Of a stretch of DNA of 64,000 bases, positions 17,611 through 27,157 are shown in pieces (positions within the stretch are counted from its first letter, which is position 1; each line of letters starts with the position of its first letter). Under the pieces are notes generated by a model, which saw nothing but the letters and a program-made list of their open reading frames with translations, searched no databases and was not told the origin of the DNA. Both the position numbers and the translations under genes were made by a program. This DNA comes from Fluviicoccus sp. (GTDB lineage: Bacteria; Pseudomonadota; Gammaproteobacteria; Pseudomonadales; Moraxellaceae): assembly GCF_030646115.1 (NCBI RefSeq), contig NZ_JAUSMX010000023.1, positions 79,989 to 143,988 on the forward strand, given 5' to 3'.

Positions 17611-18068
17611 AATCCTGGCAGACGATCATTGCGGACGAGGAGGGCATGGAGGAGGCCGGCCGACAATTGGGGCTGGCCTTGCCACAGGGCGGCGTGGTGT
17701 TCCTGGAAGGGACGCTGGGCGCAGGCAAGACCACCTTCTCCCGGGGTTTCATCCGCGGGCTGGGACATACCGGTACGGTGAAAAGCCCGACCTATACCCT
17801 GGTGGAGCCTTATGAACTGGCGGATATTGCGATATACCACTTTGACCTTTACCGGCTGCGCGATCCGGAAGAGCTGGAACTGATGGGTGTCCGCGATTAT
17901 TTCACCCCGTCAGCGCGGGTGCTGGTGGAATGGCCCGAGAAGGGTCAGGGGCTGCTGCCTGAGCCCGATATTCACCTAACTATTACTGTCGTTCCGCAAG
18001 GGCGTCATCTAGAATTCACTGCTTTATCCAATCGGGGACAGGCCGCTCTGGCCAGACTGTCGGCATGA
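17607..18068 (+). CDS. tsaE: tRNA threonylcarbamoyladenosine biosynthesis ATPase TsaE
   Basis: P-loop ATPase required with TsaB/TsaD for t6A37 synthesis on ANN-decoding tRNAs. 153 residues, normal length; Walker A is LEGTLGAGKTTFSRG (about 33-47), with the family motif SPTYTLVEPYE and HFDLYRL downstream. It overlaps both nnr and amiC by 4 bases, indicating translational coupling. Confidence 0.95.
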   Translation: MKSWQTIIADEEGMEEAGRQLGLALPQGGVVFLEGTLGAGKTTFSRGFIRGLGHTGTVKSPTYTLVEPYELADIAIYHFDLYRLRDPEELELMGVRDYFTPSARVLVEWPEKGQGLLPEPDIHLTITVVPQGRHLEFTALSNRGQAALARLSA

Positions 18069-20074
18069 GAATTTCCAGACTGCTTCCTCCGTTGTTGCTG
18101 GGCCTGTGTACGCTTCAGGCCATGGCGGCGACCATTACCGGCGTGCGTTCCTGGCGGGCTCCGGACAACACCCGGATTGTGCTCGATCTCTCGGAACCCG
18201 TGCGTTACAGCCTGGTCAGCCAGGATGACCGGCAGGTGGTGGTTGAGCTGGACAATGCCGAATTGGCCGTGGCCGCACCCTTGCTGCCGTCGCATGTCGG
18301 GCTGGTGCATGAAATCCTGTTCCAGCCTGCCGGGAACAAGAAGCGGCTGGTGATCAACCTCAGCGGCAGTGTGCGGCCGCAGGTGTTCGTGCTGCCGGCC
18401 AATGAAAAGTACGGCCCGCGTTTGGTGATTGATCTTTTCGACAAGCAAACGATGGAACCGGTAGTGACCGTTGAAGAGCCGGTTGTCGACGATGGCGGTC
18501 CCAACCGGGGCAGACCGGTCGTTATTGTCATTGACCCCGGGCACGGTGGTGAGGATCCCGGCGCGGTTGGCGGCAGCGGCAATTACGAAAAGCACGTAAC
18601 GCTTGCCATTGCCCGCAAACTGGCCGAGCAGTTCCGCAAGCACCCCGGTTTTCGCGCCCACCTGACCCGTGACGGTGATTACTTCATCCCGTTGCAGGAA
18701 CGTCGCAAGATTGCCCGCAACCGGCACAAGGCCGACATCTTCATCAGTATTCATGCCGATTCCGCACCGTCGCCGCTGGCGCGCGGGGCGTCCGTATTTG
18801 CCTTGTCGCGCAAGGGGGCGAATACCGCGACATCTCGCTTTGCGGCGGCGCTGGCCGACAAGGAAAACAAGGCCGACCAGGTGGGCGGCGTCTACATGCC
18901 CGATAACGGCGGCAGCATGCTGGCCTCGGTGCTGGCGGACATGGTGGTCGAGGGTTCGCTCTCGCACAGCCTGCAAATGGGCAGTTCCATCCTGGGGCAT
19001 CTGGATAACCTGGGGCGTCTGCACAGCCGGCACGTGGAACAGGCCGGTTTTGCCGTGCTGAAAGAACCGGGCATGATTTCGGTGCTGGTGGAAACCGGGT
19101 TCATTTCCAACCCGGACGAGGAACGCAAGCTGATCAGTTCAGACCATCAACAGGACGTGGCCCGCAGCGTCTATTCCGGGGTGAAGGCCTATCTGGAAAA
19201 ATCACCCTTGTCAGGGTCCTATTTTGCGTGGAATCGCGAGGGGCGTTCACGCAAGAACCGCAAGGCAGCGCTGGAGTCGGTAGCGAACACCAAACCGGTT
19301 TTTGAGAAGCCTTCTGCGGAATCCATGATAGAAAAGCCGGTGGTGCGTGAGACACCCAAACCGGTGGAGGCTGTGAAGCCGGAAACCCTCGTGGTCGCCA
19401 AAGCGGAAGATCCGGCCAAACTGATGGGACAGGGCCTTACACCGCAGTTGCCCTCCGCGACGCCCATCAAACCCTTGCCCAAAGCCAGCCTGCCCATGTC
19501 GCTGGAAGACTTTGCCGGTGGTGCGCCTGCCGATAAACCGCCTGCGAAGGTATCGGAGCCAAAAAATCCGGTGGCCAACACACCCCCGGCCAAGACGAAA
19601 GCCAAAACGGTGGAGCCGGTGGTTTCCCCTAAGGCTGAAGTAAAAGCCAAGGACAAACCCCTGAAAGCTTCAAAGCCCCGGATGCATACCGTGGTGACTG
19701 GCGACAGCCTGTCCGCCATTGCGGAACAAAATGGCGTTAGTCTGGATGAATTGAAAGCCTGGAACGGCTTGAAGGCGGATACCGCCATGCTGGGCGCGCG
19801 CTTGCGGCTGACGGCTCCGGAGTCGCCGGTTGAAAAAAACCAGGCCAAGCCGGGCAGCAAGACACTGTCGGCAGACAAGGCAGACAAGGCAGACAAGAAG
19901 CCTGCCGTCGAAAAGCCGGTAAAACCGCCAACAACCCATACCGTCAAGGTTGGTGACAGCCTGTCCTCCATCGCCGTCCGCTACGGTGTCAGCGAGAAAG
20001 CCCTGCGTGACGCCAACAAACTGAAGAATGACAACGTCATGCTCGGCAAGGCCCTGAAGGTTCCGGCGCCATGA
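18065..20074 (+). CDS. amiC: N-acetylmuramoyl-L-alanine amidase with AMIN and two LysM domains (AmiB/AmiC type)
   Basis: Periplasmic zinc amidase that splits septal peptidoglycan during daughter-cell separation. 669 residues: signal peptide (1-22), AMIN domain (about 25-120), amidase_3 domain (about 155-375; IDPGHGGEDPGA, the metal His/Glu motifs and IHADSA, ending VLVETGFISNPDEE), a long Pro/Lys/Ala-rich linker (about 395-535) and two LysM repeats (about 540-585 and 620-668; MHTVVTGDSLSAIA and THTVKVGDSLSSIA). Two LysM domains and this linker make it longer than E. coli AmiC and resemble the Pseudomonas AmiB form, so the symbol amiB is equally possible. Confidence 0.9.
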   Translation: MRISRLLPPLLLGLCTLQAMAATITGVRSWRAPDNTRIVLDLSEPVRYSLVSQDDRQVVVELDNAELAVAAPLLPSHVGLVHEILFQPAGNKKRLVINLSGSVRPQVFVLPANEKYGPRLVIDLFDKQTMEPVVTVEEPVVDDGGPNRGRPVVIVIDPGHGGEDPGAVGGSGNYEKHVTLAIARKLAEQFRKHPGFRAHLTRDGDYFIPLQERRKIARNRHKADIFISIHADSAPSPLARGASVFALSRKGANTATSRFAAALADKENKADQVGGVYMPDNGGSMLASVLADMVVEGSLSHSLQMGSSILGHLDNLGRLHSRHVEQAGFAVLKEPGMISVLVETGFISNPDEERKLISSDHQQDVARSVYSGVKAYLEKSPLSGSYFAWNREGRSRKNRKAALESVANTKPVFEKPSAESMIEKPVVRETPKPVEAVKPETLVVAKAEDPAKLMGQGLTPQLPSATPIKPLPKASLPMSLEDFAGGAPADKPPAKVSEPKNPVANTPPAKTKAKTVEPVVSPKAEVKAKDKPLKASKPRMHTVVTGDSLSAIAEQNGVSLDELKAWNGLKADTAMLGARLRLTAPESPVEKNQAKPGSKTLSADKADKADKKPAVEKPVKPPTTHTVKVGDSLSSIAVRYGVSEKALRDANKLKNDNVMLGKALKVPAP

Positions 20075-21933
20075 CCCCCCGCATCCATTTGCTGGACACC
20101 CGGCTGGCCAACCAGATTGCCGCCGGGGAAGTGGTGGAGCGCCCGGCCTCGGTGATCAAGGAGTTGCTGGAAAATGCCCTGGACGCCGGCGCCACCCAGA
20201 TTGACATTCAGGTGGAAGAAGGCGGCACCCGCCTGATCCAGATCCGGGATAACGGCGGCGGCATTGATCGCGAAGACCTGCCGCTGGCGCTGGCCCGTCA
20301 CGCCACCAGCAAGATACTGACGCTGGACGACCTCGATGCCGTTGCTACTTTAGGCTTTCGGGGGGAGGCGCTGGCCTCCATCGCCTCGGTTTCGCGCCTG
20401 ACCCTGACCTCCAGCACCGATGAAAGCGGTATCGGCTGGAGCGTGCATACCGAAGGCCGTGACATGGAGCCGGTGCTGACGGCGGCCAGCCATCCGCGCG
20501 GCACCACGGTCACGGTACGGGATCTGTTCTTCAATACCCCCGCCCGCCGCAAGTTCCTGCGCACGGTCAATACCGAACTGGGCCATCTGGAAGAGGTGGT
20601 GCGACGCCTGTGCCTGTTCAACTTCGGTGTCGGTTTCCGCCTCACCCATAACGGTACCCTGCGCTGGCAGTTCCGGGCCGCACCTGATGAGGCGGAACAA
20701 CGCCGTCGCATCAGTACCTTATGTGGTCAGACCTTCATGGACGCCGCGACACCGTTGCTGGTGGAAACCCACGGCCTCAGTCTGGGGGGGTGGCTGGGCA
20801 GCCCGTCCATGGCGCGTGGTCAGGCGGACATGCAGTATTTCTACGTTAACGGCCGCGTGGTGCGGGACAAGGTGGTCAGTCACGCTATCCGCAGTGCGTA
20901 CAGCGACGTGCTGGCGCATGGACGGCATCCGGCCTATGTGTTTTTTTTTGAACTGGAACCTTCAGCTGTGGACGTCAACGTCCATCCCACCAAGCATGAA
21001 GTGCGTTTCCGGGACCAGCGTGTGGTGCATGAGTTCCTGGCGCGCACCATTCATCGCGCCTTGGCCGGGCTGAAGACCGTGGCGCTGGCGTCGGCCGAGG
21101 AAACCGTTAACCTGCCCGAAACCGCAGCGACATTGCGCGAGCAGTCGGCCCTGTCCTTACCGCAGTCTCCCGGTCCGGGGGTGAGTGAAACGGTTGGCGC
21201 GTGGGGCCGCAGCACGCCCGCGCATCAACCCATGCCCACGGACTTGCGTGACCGGCTGGCGGATTATCTGTCGCCGCTGCGTGATTCACTGCCGGAGGAA
21301 CAAGTGGCTCGAACGTCTCCGGTGATGCTGACGGAGTCGTTACCGGGCATGCCGCCGCTGGGTTATGCGCTGGCACAGTTGCATGGAATTTACATCCTGG
21401 CGCAGAACGCCCAAGGGCTGGTGATTGTGGACATGCACGCCGCGCACGAGCGGCTGGTCTATGAGCGCCTGAAAACCGCGTGGGAAAACGGACGCCTGGC
21501 GTCACAACCCTTGCTGATTCCGCAAACCGTGGCGCTGTCTGAAACGGAGGCTGAACTGGCGGAGCAGGGGCGTGACTGGTTCCTGAAACTGGGCTTTGAG
21601 GTCGACCGGCTGGGCGAGGAGTCGCTGGCGGTGCGCGCCATTCCCGCGTTGCTGCCCAAGGCCGATATCACGGCGCTGATCCGCGATGTGGTGGCCGACC
21701 TGCGTGAGCATGGACAGTCCAGCCGCGTGGAAGAAGCCATCAATGAGTTGTTTGGCACCATGGCCTGTCACGGCGCGGTGCGCGCCAACCGGGCGCTGAC
21801 CTTGCCGGAAATGAACATGTTGTTGCGGGATATGGAGGCGACGGAGTTCAGCAGCCAGTGCAATCACGGGCGGCCCACCTGGCGGCAAATGTCGCTGGCG
21901 GAGCTGGACAAGCTGTTCTGGCGGGGGAGATAG
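20071..21933 (+). CDS. mutL: DNA mismatch repair protein MutL
   Basis: GHKL ATPase that links MutS mismatch recognition to downstream strand incision. 620 residues: N-terminal ATPase motifs KELLENALDAGA, DNGGGI and LGFRGEALASI; the transducer domain includes VDVNVHPTKHEVRF; and the C-terminal dimerisation domain includes GTMACHGAVRA and CNHGRPT. The DQHA(x)2E(x)4E endonuclease motif is not evident (the corresponding site reads DMHAAHERLVYE), as in MutH-type gammaproteobacteria or degenerate forms. A T9 tract at 20941-20949 encodes three Phe codons. Overlaps amiC by 4 bases. Confidence 0.96.
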   Translation: MTPRIHLLDTRLANQIAAGEVVERPASVIKELLENALDAGATQIDIQVEEGGTRLIQIRDNGGGIDREDLPLALARHATSKILTLDDLDAVATLGFRGEALASIASVSRLTLTSSTDESGIGWSVHTEGRDMEPVLTAASHPRGTTVTVRDLFFNTPARRKFLRTVNTELGHLEEVVRRLCLFNFGVGFRLTHNGTLRWQFRAAPDEAEQRRRISTLCGQTFMDAATPLLVETHGLSLGGWLGSPSMARGQADMQYFYVNGRVVRDKVVSHAIRSAYSDVLAHGRHPAYVFFFELEPSAVDVNVHPTKHEVRFRDQRVVHEFLARTIHRALAGLKTVALASAEETVNLPETAATLREQSALSLPQSPGPGVSETVGAWGRSTPAHQPMPTDLRDRLADYLSPLRDSLPEEQVARTSPVMLTESLPGMPPLGYALAQLHGIYILAQNAQGLVIVDMHAAHERLVYERLKTAWENGRLASQPLLIPQTVALSETEAELAEQGRDWFLKLGFEVDRLGEESLAVRAIPALLPKADITALIRDVVADLREHGQSSRVEEAINELFGTMACHGAVRANRALTLPEMNMLLRDMEATEFSSQCNHGRPTWRQMSLAELDKLFWRGR

Positions 21934-21962
21934 GGACGCTTCCTTGCGTCCCGGACTGCGGC

Positions 21963-23000
21963 TTACTTGACGGTGTCGAGAATGTCATTGTACTGGTTGA
22001 TGTTAACGTTCGATTTCGGTTCATCCCAGAACACGCTGAAATCGCGGGTCGGGGCGCGATGGCCCTCGTAACGCATCCAGTAGCGGTCGGCAATCTGGCG
22101 GATCTGGATCGAAGCCATCTGGTCCATAAGGCGGAACTTCGGGCTCAGGGCATCAGCCGGGATGGCTTCATAACGCTTCAGGGCATCACGCAGCAGGTCC
22201 TGACGGTCCTTGCCGGCGGCCATGGCGGCATAAACGGCATGCGTCAGACGTACACCGGTAGACAGCCCGACATCGGTTGAGTTCTGCAGTTCTTCCCAGG
22301 CCTTGGCTTCGGCGGCGGCATTTTCCGGCAGCACGGTGATCATGGCGGCGCTGACGGCTTTTGGTACGCCCCACCATTTTTCATTGTCCAGGCACTTGAC
22401 GCTGCGGGCAACCTTGGCCGGGATGGCCATATCGACATCAATCAGGCGTCCGGATGCGATGTCGTTCTGCAGCGCTTGCAAAGCGGCGGTGGCCCCGACC
22501 AGCATACCCTGTTGTTCAAAATCGCTCTTGAAGGCCGGGCACTTTTCATCGCCGATTTCATAATTGTGATTCTTGCGGAAATAGGCTGCCATGTGATTGT
22601 ACGACTTGATCTGGCGCAAACCGGCATCACGGTTCAGCAGTTGCTGGGCAATCCGGGCATCCTTGGCGACATTGATCCAGCCCTGTCTTTCGGCCTGTGT
22701 CGACCACAGCTCCTTCTCCACCGCATCATGTTCGGTGCAAATAGCCGCACCGGCATAGCTAACTGAAATCAGCAGGTCGGAATCGACATTGAAGTCATTG
22801 AAACCCACCAGCAGCGGTACGAAGCTTTCATTGGAGTGACAGATCATGCTGATGTCATCCAGTTGCAGGGCAGCGGGCAAGACGTGATCAACCGAGAATT
22901 TGTTGATGTTGTTACCGATGGCGCGGTTCAGGGAACAACCGCTGCCCAGCAGGGTGACGGCCGCCAGCAGGGCTACCTTGAAAACTCCGGTTTTGTTCAT
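21963..23000 (-). CDS. Uncharacterised lipoprotein
   Basis: 345 residues from the ATG at 23000 (MNKTGVFKVALLA), with a lipoprotein signal peptide and lipobox LGSGC near residue 22, so it should be a membrane-anchored periplasmic protein. The mature region is mostly alpha-helical, with many Ala/Leu/Gln segments (LQALQNDIASGRLID, LRDALKRYEAIPAD) and several cysteines. No family is recognised with confidence; an alpha-solenoid fold is plausible. It stands alone between convergent mutL and divergent miaA. The 23060 start upstream would bury the signal peptide and is rejected. Confidence 0.72.
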   Translation of the reverse strand: MNKTGVFKVALLAAVTLLGSGCSLNRAIGNNINKFSVDHVLPAALQLDDISMICHSNESFVPLLVGFNDFNVDSDLLISVSYAGAAICTEHDAVEKELWSTQAERQGWINVAKDARIAQQLLNRDAGLRQIKSYNHMAAYFRKNHNYEIGDEKCPAFKSDFEQQGMLVGATAALQALQNDIASGRLIDVDMAIPAKVARSVKCLDNEKWWGVPKAVSAAMITVLPENAAAEAKAWEELQNSTDVGLSTGVRLTHAVYAAMAAGKDRQDLLRDALKRYEAIPADALSPKFRLMDQMASIQIRQIADRYWMRYEGHRAPTRDFSVFWDEPKSNVNINQYNDILDTVK

Positions 23001-23186
23001 ATAGTTATTTCCTGGGGAACGAATGCGCAAAATATTTTTGAATGTAACAAGAGTTGCCAATGACTACAATCTGTTTGCCGTCAGGATGTGACCGGTTTCC
23101 CGCCTTTATTTAAGCCGCATGCGGCATGGGCTTCTGCCGTCGGCCGTTCTACAATTCCATCCTACTTTTACTCGCTTGAGCCAGGC

Positions 23187-24149
23187 ATGACTTCGATGTA
23201 CCCCCCCGCCGTATTCCTGATGGGGCCGACCGCCAGCGGCAAGACCGACCTGGCCATCCATCTGGCGGAAACCGGACGCTTTGAGCTGATTTCGGTGGAT
23301 TCCGGCATGATCTACCGGGGCATGGATATCGGCACCGCCAAGCCCGTGGCGGAGGAACTGGCTCGCGCCCCGCACCGCCTGATCGACCTGATTGATCCGG
23401 TTGACGCCTACTCTGCCGCCGACTTCCGGAGGGATGCGATGCAGGCGATGCAGGAAATCCATGACAACGGCCGCATCCCCTTGCTGGTGGGTGGCACCAT
23501 GCTGTATTTCCGCATCCTTAAGCAGGGCTTGGCCGACATGCCCGAGGCCGACGAAGCCGTCCGCGCCGGTATTCTGGCCGACGCCCTGAAAGCCGGTTGG
23601 CCATCCATTCACGCCAGGCTGGCCGAAGTGGACCCGGTGACGGCGGCGCGACTGAGTCCGGGTGATTCGCAGCGATTGCAGCGGGCGCTGGAGGTCTGGC
23701 TGGTGACGGGTAAGCCGATGTCGCAATGGCATGCCGAACAACAACCGGACTCCTTGCCCTGGAACGTGCTGGAGCTGGCCTTGCTGCCGGATGACCGCGC
23801 GGTGCTCCATCAACGCATCGAACACAGGTTCGACCTGATGCTGCAGGCGGGATTTATCGAGGAGGTGGAAGCCCTGCGCGCCAGGGGCGATTTGTCCCTC
23901 GACCTGCCTTCCATGCGTTCGGTCGGCTACCGGCAGATCTGGGAGTATCTGGACGGGAGGACGGATCGTGAGGAAATGCGGTACCGGGGCATCGTCGCCA
24001 CCCGGCAACTGGCCAAGCGCCAGCACACCTGGCTGCGCGGATTCAGCGATGCCGTTCACTTTTTGACGACAGAATCCCCGTCGATTGTCCGACAAAAAGC
24101 CTTGCAAAAAATCGAGAATCACCTCAAATTAATCCATGGCTCGGGCTGA
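23187..24149 (+). CDS. miaA: tRNA dimethylallyltransferase MiaA
   Basis: Adds the dimethylallyl group to A37 of tRNAs reading UNN codons. 320 residues; P-loop GPTASGKT at 13-20, followed by [16 protein letters not shown] and, later, GGTMLYFR and [13 protein letters not shown]. The ATG at 23187 is preferred; 23196 is a near alternative, and the 23088 start adds residues outside the family. hfq follows by 71 bases with a weak terminator in between, the normal miaA-hfq order. Confidence 0.95.
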   Translation: MTSMYPPAVFLMGPTASGKTDLAIHLAETGRFELISVDSGMIYRGMDIGTAKPVAEELARAPHRLIDLIDPVDAYSAADFRRDAMQAMQEIHDNGRIPLLVGGTMLYFRILKQGLADMPEADEAVRAGILADALKAGWPSIHARLAEVDPVTAARLSPGDSQRLQRALEVWLVTGKPMSQWHAEQQPDSLPWNVLELALLPDDRAVLHQRIEHRFDLMLQAGFIEEVEALRARGDLSLDLPSMRSVGYRQIWEYLDGRTDREEMRYRGIVATRQLAKRQHTWLRGFSDAVHFLTTESPSIVRQKALQKIENHLKLIHGSG

Positions 24150-24166
24150 GTTGGCCCGGCTTTTTT
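24142..24166 (+). terminator. Weak intrinsic terminator between miaA and hfq
   Basis: A 5-base GC stem CGGGC/GCCCG with a 7-base loop, followed by a GC and a T6 tract. It is weak enough to let part of the miaA transcript into hfq. Confidence 0.45.
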
Positions 24167-24220
24167 GCGCTGATAAAATACCTTTTATTATGTCCGTCAC
24201 TTGGCGGAGGAGAAAACATC

Positions 24221-24541
24221 ATGTCGAAAGGGCAAACCTTACAAGACCCGTTCCTGAACGCACTCCGCAAGGAGCGTATTCCGGTTTCCATTTTTCTGGT
24301 CAACGGCATCAAGCTGCAAGGCCAGATTGAATCTTTCGACCAGTATGTGGTGTTGCTGAAGAACACGGTCAGCCAGATGGTGTACAAGCATGCCATCTCT
24401 ACGGTCGTGCCGTCGCGCAATCCGCGCCCCATCGGCGCTCCGGCAGGCGCACCTATCGGCCCCATGTCCAGCGGCACCATGGGTGGCGGTTACCAGTCAC
24501 CTTATGATGGTGACGACCAGGACCAGGACGCCCCGTATTGA
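24221..24541 (+). CDS. hfq: RNA chaperone Hfq
   Basis: Sm-like hexameric protein that pairs sRNAs with mRNAs. 106 residues; the Sm1/Sm2 core (about 7-66: [24 protein letters not shown] through [12 protein letters not shown]) is canonical. The C-terminal tail (67-106) is Gly/Pro/Ala then Asp-rich ([18 protein letters not shown]). A strong GGAGGAG ribosome site precedes the ATG. Ends at a good terminator and sits upstream of hflX. Confidence 0.97.
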   Translation: MSKGQTLQDPFLNALRKERIPVSIFLVNGIKLQGQIESFDQYVVLLKNTVSQMVYKHAISTVVPSRNPRPIGAPAGAPIGPMSSGTMGGGYQSPYDGDDQDQDAPY

Positions 24542-24570
24542 TACGGTAGCGGTTCCCGGTTGATGCATGC

Positions 24571-24600
24571 CATGCCGCCTTCGGGCGGCATGGTTGTTTT
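24571..24600 (+). terminator. Intrinsic terminator after hfq
   Basis: A 9-base perfect stem CATGCCGCC/GGCGGCATG closed by a TTCG tetraloop, then GTTGTTTT. It separates hfq from hflX. Confidence 0.85.
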
Positions 24601-24703
24601 CGGGGGGTGAAAGGCGTCTGGCGGGAAAATTATCGGTTGTGATCTTTGGTTTTTGCCTGGTCGCCCCCATACTCTCCTGAATACTTCCCTTCCGGATAAC
24701 TAC

Positions 24704-26026
24704 GTGGAATTTTTTGAACGACACCAAGGCGGTGAAAAAGCCATTCTGGTGCACTTGGACCTCAAGCAGCAGTCCGCCAGCCTCGACGAAGACCTGAGCG
24801 AGTTTGTGCTGCTGGCCAAATCCGCCGGGGCCGATATCATGGCCACCGTCACCGGCAGTCGTCAAAAACCCGATGCGCGCCTCTATGCCGGCAGCGGTAA
24901 AGTGGCCGAGCTTGCCGCCCTGGTGCAGGAAAAAGAAGCCGATCTGGTGATGTTCAACCACGCGCTCAGCCCCGCGCAAGAACGTAATCTGGAAAAGGAA
25001 CTGCAATGCCGGGTGCTTGACCGCACCGGCCTCATCCTCGATATCTTCGCCCAGCGCGCCCAGACCTTTGAGGGCAAGCTGCAAGTGGAACTGGCCCAGC
25101 TCAGCCACCTCAGTTCGCGGCTGGTGCGCGGCTGGACCCACCTTGAACGCCAGAAAGGCGGTATTGGCATGCGCGGCCCCGGTGAAACCCAGCTGGAAAC
25201 TGACCGCCGCCTGCTGAAGAACCGCGTCACCATGCTTACCGAGCGTCTGGAGAAGGTGCGCCAGAACCGGCAGCAAGGCCGTGCCTCGCGGCAGAAGGCG
25301 GATATTCCGACTGTTTCCCTGGTGGGTTACACCAATGCCGGAAAGTCCACGCTGTTCAATCGCATGACGCATGCGGAAGTCTATTCCGCCGACCAGTTGT
25401 TCGCCACGCTCGATCCCACCTTGCGCCGTATCAACATGCCCGGCATCGGGCCGGTGGTGCTGGTGGATACTGTCGGTTTCATTCGTCATTTGCCGCACCA
25501 GTTGGTGGAAGCGTTTCGCGCCACGCTGGAGGAAACGCTTGAAGCCGACCTGCTGCTGCATATCGTCGATGCCGCCAGCCCCGAGCGCGACGCGCAGATT
25601 GAGGCGGTGAACGAAGTGCTGGATGAAATCGGCAGCAAGTCCCGCATCCTGACCGTCTACAACAAGATTGACCTCATGGAAATGCGTGAACCCCGCATTG
25701 ACAGTGATGATGAAGGCCTGCCACAGGCCGTCTGGCTGTCGGCCTTCAGCGGCGCCGGCATCCGGGAATTACAGTCCGCCATCAGCGTATTGCTGGTTGG
25801 TGAACTGCATTCTTTCCGCATGACCCTGTCACCGGATCATGGCCGTCTTCGCGCCAAATTGTACGAGTTGGGCGCCGTTCTTGAAGAAACCCCGCAGGAA
25901 GGCAGCCTGTGCGCCCTGCAGGTGCGGATGACCCCGCAAAGCCTCGACCAGTTGTTGCGGCGCTCGGGCCTGTCCGCCGAAGACTTGGCAGTCACCCCTC
26001 CGCTGGACATTCCGGACCCGTATTGA
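24704..26026 (+). CDS. hflX: Ribosome-splitting GTPase HflX
   Basis: GTPase that binds the 50S subunit and splits stalled ribosomes. 440 residues from a GTG start at 24704: N-terminal HflX domain (FFERHQGGEKAILVHL, then MRGPGETQLETDRR) and G domain with GYTNAGKST, DTVGFI and NKIDL. The GTG start has GGA 8 bases upstream and aligns with the family N-terminus; an in-frame TTG at 24653 would add 17 unrelated residues. Followed by hflK after 42 bases. Confidence 0.94.
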   Translation: MEFFERHQGGEKAILVHLDLKQQSASLDEDLSEFVLLAKSAGADIMATVTGSRQKPDARLYAGSGKVAELAALVQEKEADLVMFNHALSPAQERNLEKELQCRVLDRTGLILDIFAQRAQTFEGKLQVELAQLSHLSSRLVRGWTHLERQKGGIGMRGPGETQLETDRRLLKNRVTMLTERLEKVRQNRQQGRASRQKADIPTVSLVGYTNAGKSTLFNRMTHAEVYSADQLFATLDPTLRRINMPGIGPVVLVDTVGFIRHLPHQLVEAFRATLEETLEADLLLHIVDAASPERDAQIEAVNEVLDEIGSKSRILTVYNKIDLMEMREPRIDSDDEGLPQAVWLSAFSGAGIRELQSAISVLLVGELHSFRMTLSPDHGRLRAKLYELGAVLEETPQEGSLCALQVRMTPQSLDQLLRRSGLSAEDLAVTPPLDIPDPY

Positions 26027-26068
26027 CTCCTTTTATTTCCCTTTCATTATTTCACCAGCAGGTTTTTT

Positions 26069-27157
26069 ATGGCTTGGAACCAGTCGACACCGCCTTCCGG
26101 TAATGGCGGTCCGTCCGGCGGTAACCGCCGTCCGCCCGGTACACCCGACCCGGATGAGTGGATTCGCCGCATTCATGAACAGTTCAGCCGCTGGCTGGGC
26201 GGTAATGACGGCAAGGGACCCGATGAAATCGGTCTGCTGAAGATGGCGGCCGGAGTCGGTGTGGTGCTGTGGGTCATGCTCGGCTTCTACCGGGTGGAAC
26301 AAGCCGAAGAAGCGGTGGTCTTCCGTTTCGGCAAGTTCCATTCCACCCAGACGGCGGGCCTGCACTGGGCGCCCCGGCTGGTGGACAATATCAGCAAGGT
26401 CAATATCCAGCGTATTGAGCAGATGCCGCTCAATGCCACCATGATCACCGAAGATGCCAACATCGTGGATATCAATCTTTCGGTGCAGTATCGCGTGTTG
26501 GATGCCCGTAAATACCTGATGAAGGTCAGCGACCCGGAGGCCAGCCTGCTGCATGCCACGGAAAGCGCCTTGCGCCATGTGGTGGGCGGCTCGAAGATGA
26601 CGCAGATCCTGAATGAAGGGCGCGCCACGCTGGCGCGTGATATCCAGCCGCGTCTGCAGGCATATCTCGATTCCTACGAATGCGGCCTGCAAGTTACCGG
26701 CGTCAACGTGCTGGAAGCGCTGCCGCCCAAGGAGGTCAAGGCCTCGTTTGATGATGTGATCCGCGCCAAGGAAGACAAGGAGCGGCTGAAGAACCAGGCG
26801 GAAACCTACGCCAACGGCATTGTGCCGGAAGCGCGCGGCCAGGCAGCGCGGCTGGTGTCTGAAGCCGAAGCGTACAAGCAGGAAGTTGTGGATCGCGCTG
26901 AGGGGGATGCCTCGCGATTTGTGCAATTGCAGGCCGCCTACCGGCAGTCGCCGCAAGTGATGCGCCAGCGCCTTTATCTGGAAACCATGGAGTCGGTGCT
27001 GGGCAAGTCCAGCAAGGTGGTGGTGGAGGCTCAGGGCAACCAGATGTTGTACCTGCCGCTGGACAAGATGATTCCACCGGCCGTCCAGGCGCCGGTGCAG
27101 GTCTTGCCGGAGCCACAGGTTCCGGCAACGGCCACCAAGGGGAGGGCTTCGGAATGA
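26069..27157 (+). CDS. hflK: FtsH protease modulator HflK
   Basis: Inner-membrane SPFH/band-7 protein that forms the HflKC cage around FtsH. 362 residues: a Gly/Pro-rich cytoplasmic N-terminus (1-55), one transmembrane helix (about 58-75, MAAGVGVVLWVMLGFYRV), the SPFH domain (about 78-250) and a coiled-coil region with EAEAYKQEVVDRAEGDASRF. Overlaps hflC by 4 bases. Confidence 0.95.
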   Translation: MAWNQSTPPSGNGGPSGGNRRPPGTPDPDEWIRRIHEQFSRWLGGNDGKGPDEIGLLKMAAGVGVVLWVMLGFYRVEQAEEAVVFRFGKFHSTQTAGLHWAPRLVDNISKVNIQRIEQMPLNATMITEDANIVDINLSVQYRVLDARKYLMKVSDPEASLLHATESALRHVVGGSKMTQILNEGRATLARDIQPRLQAYLDSYECGLQVTGVNVLEALPPKEVKASFDDVIRAKEDKERLKNQAETYANGIVPEARGQAARLVSEAEAYKQEVVDRAEGDASRFVQLQAAYRQSPQVMRQRLYLETMESVLGKSSKVVVEAQGNQMLYLPLDKMIPPAVQAPVQVLPEPQVPATATKGRASE

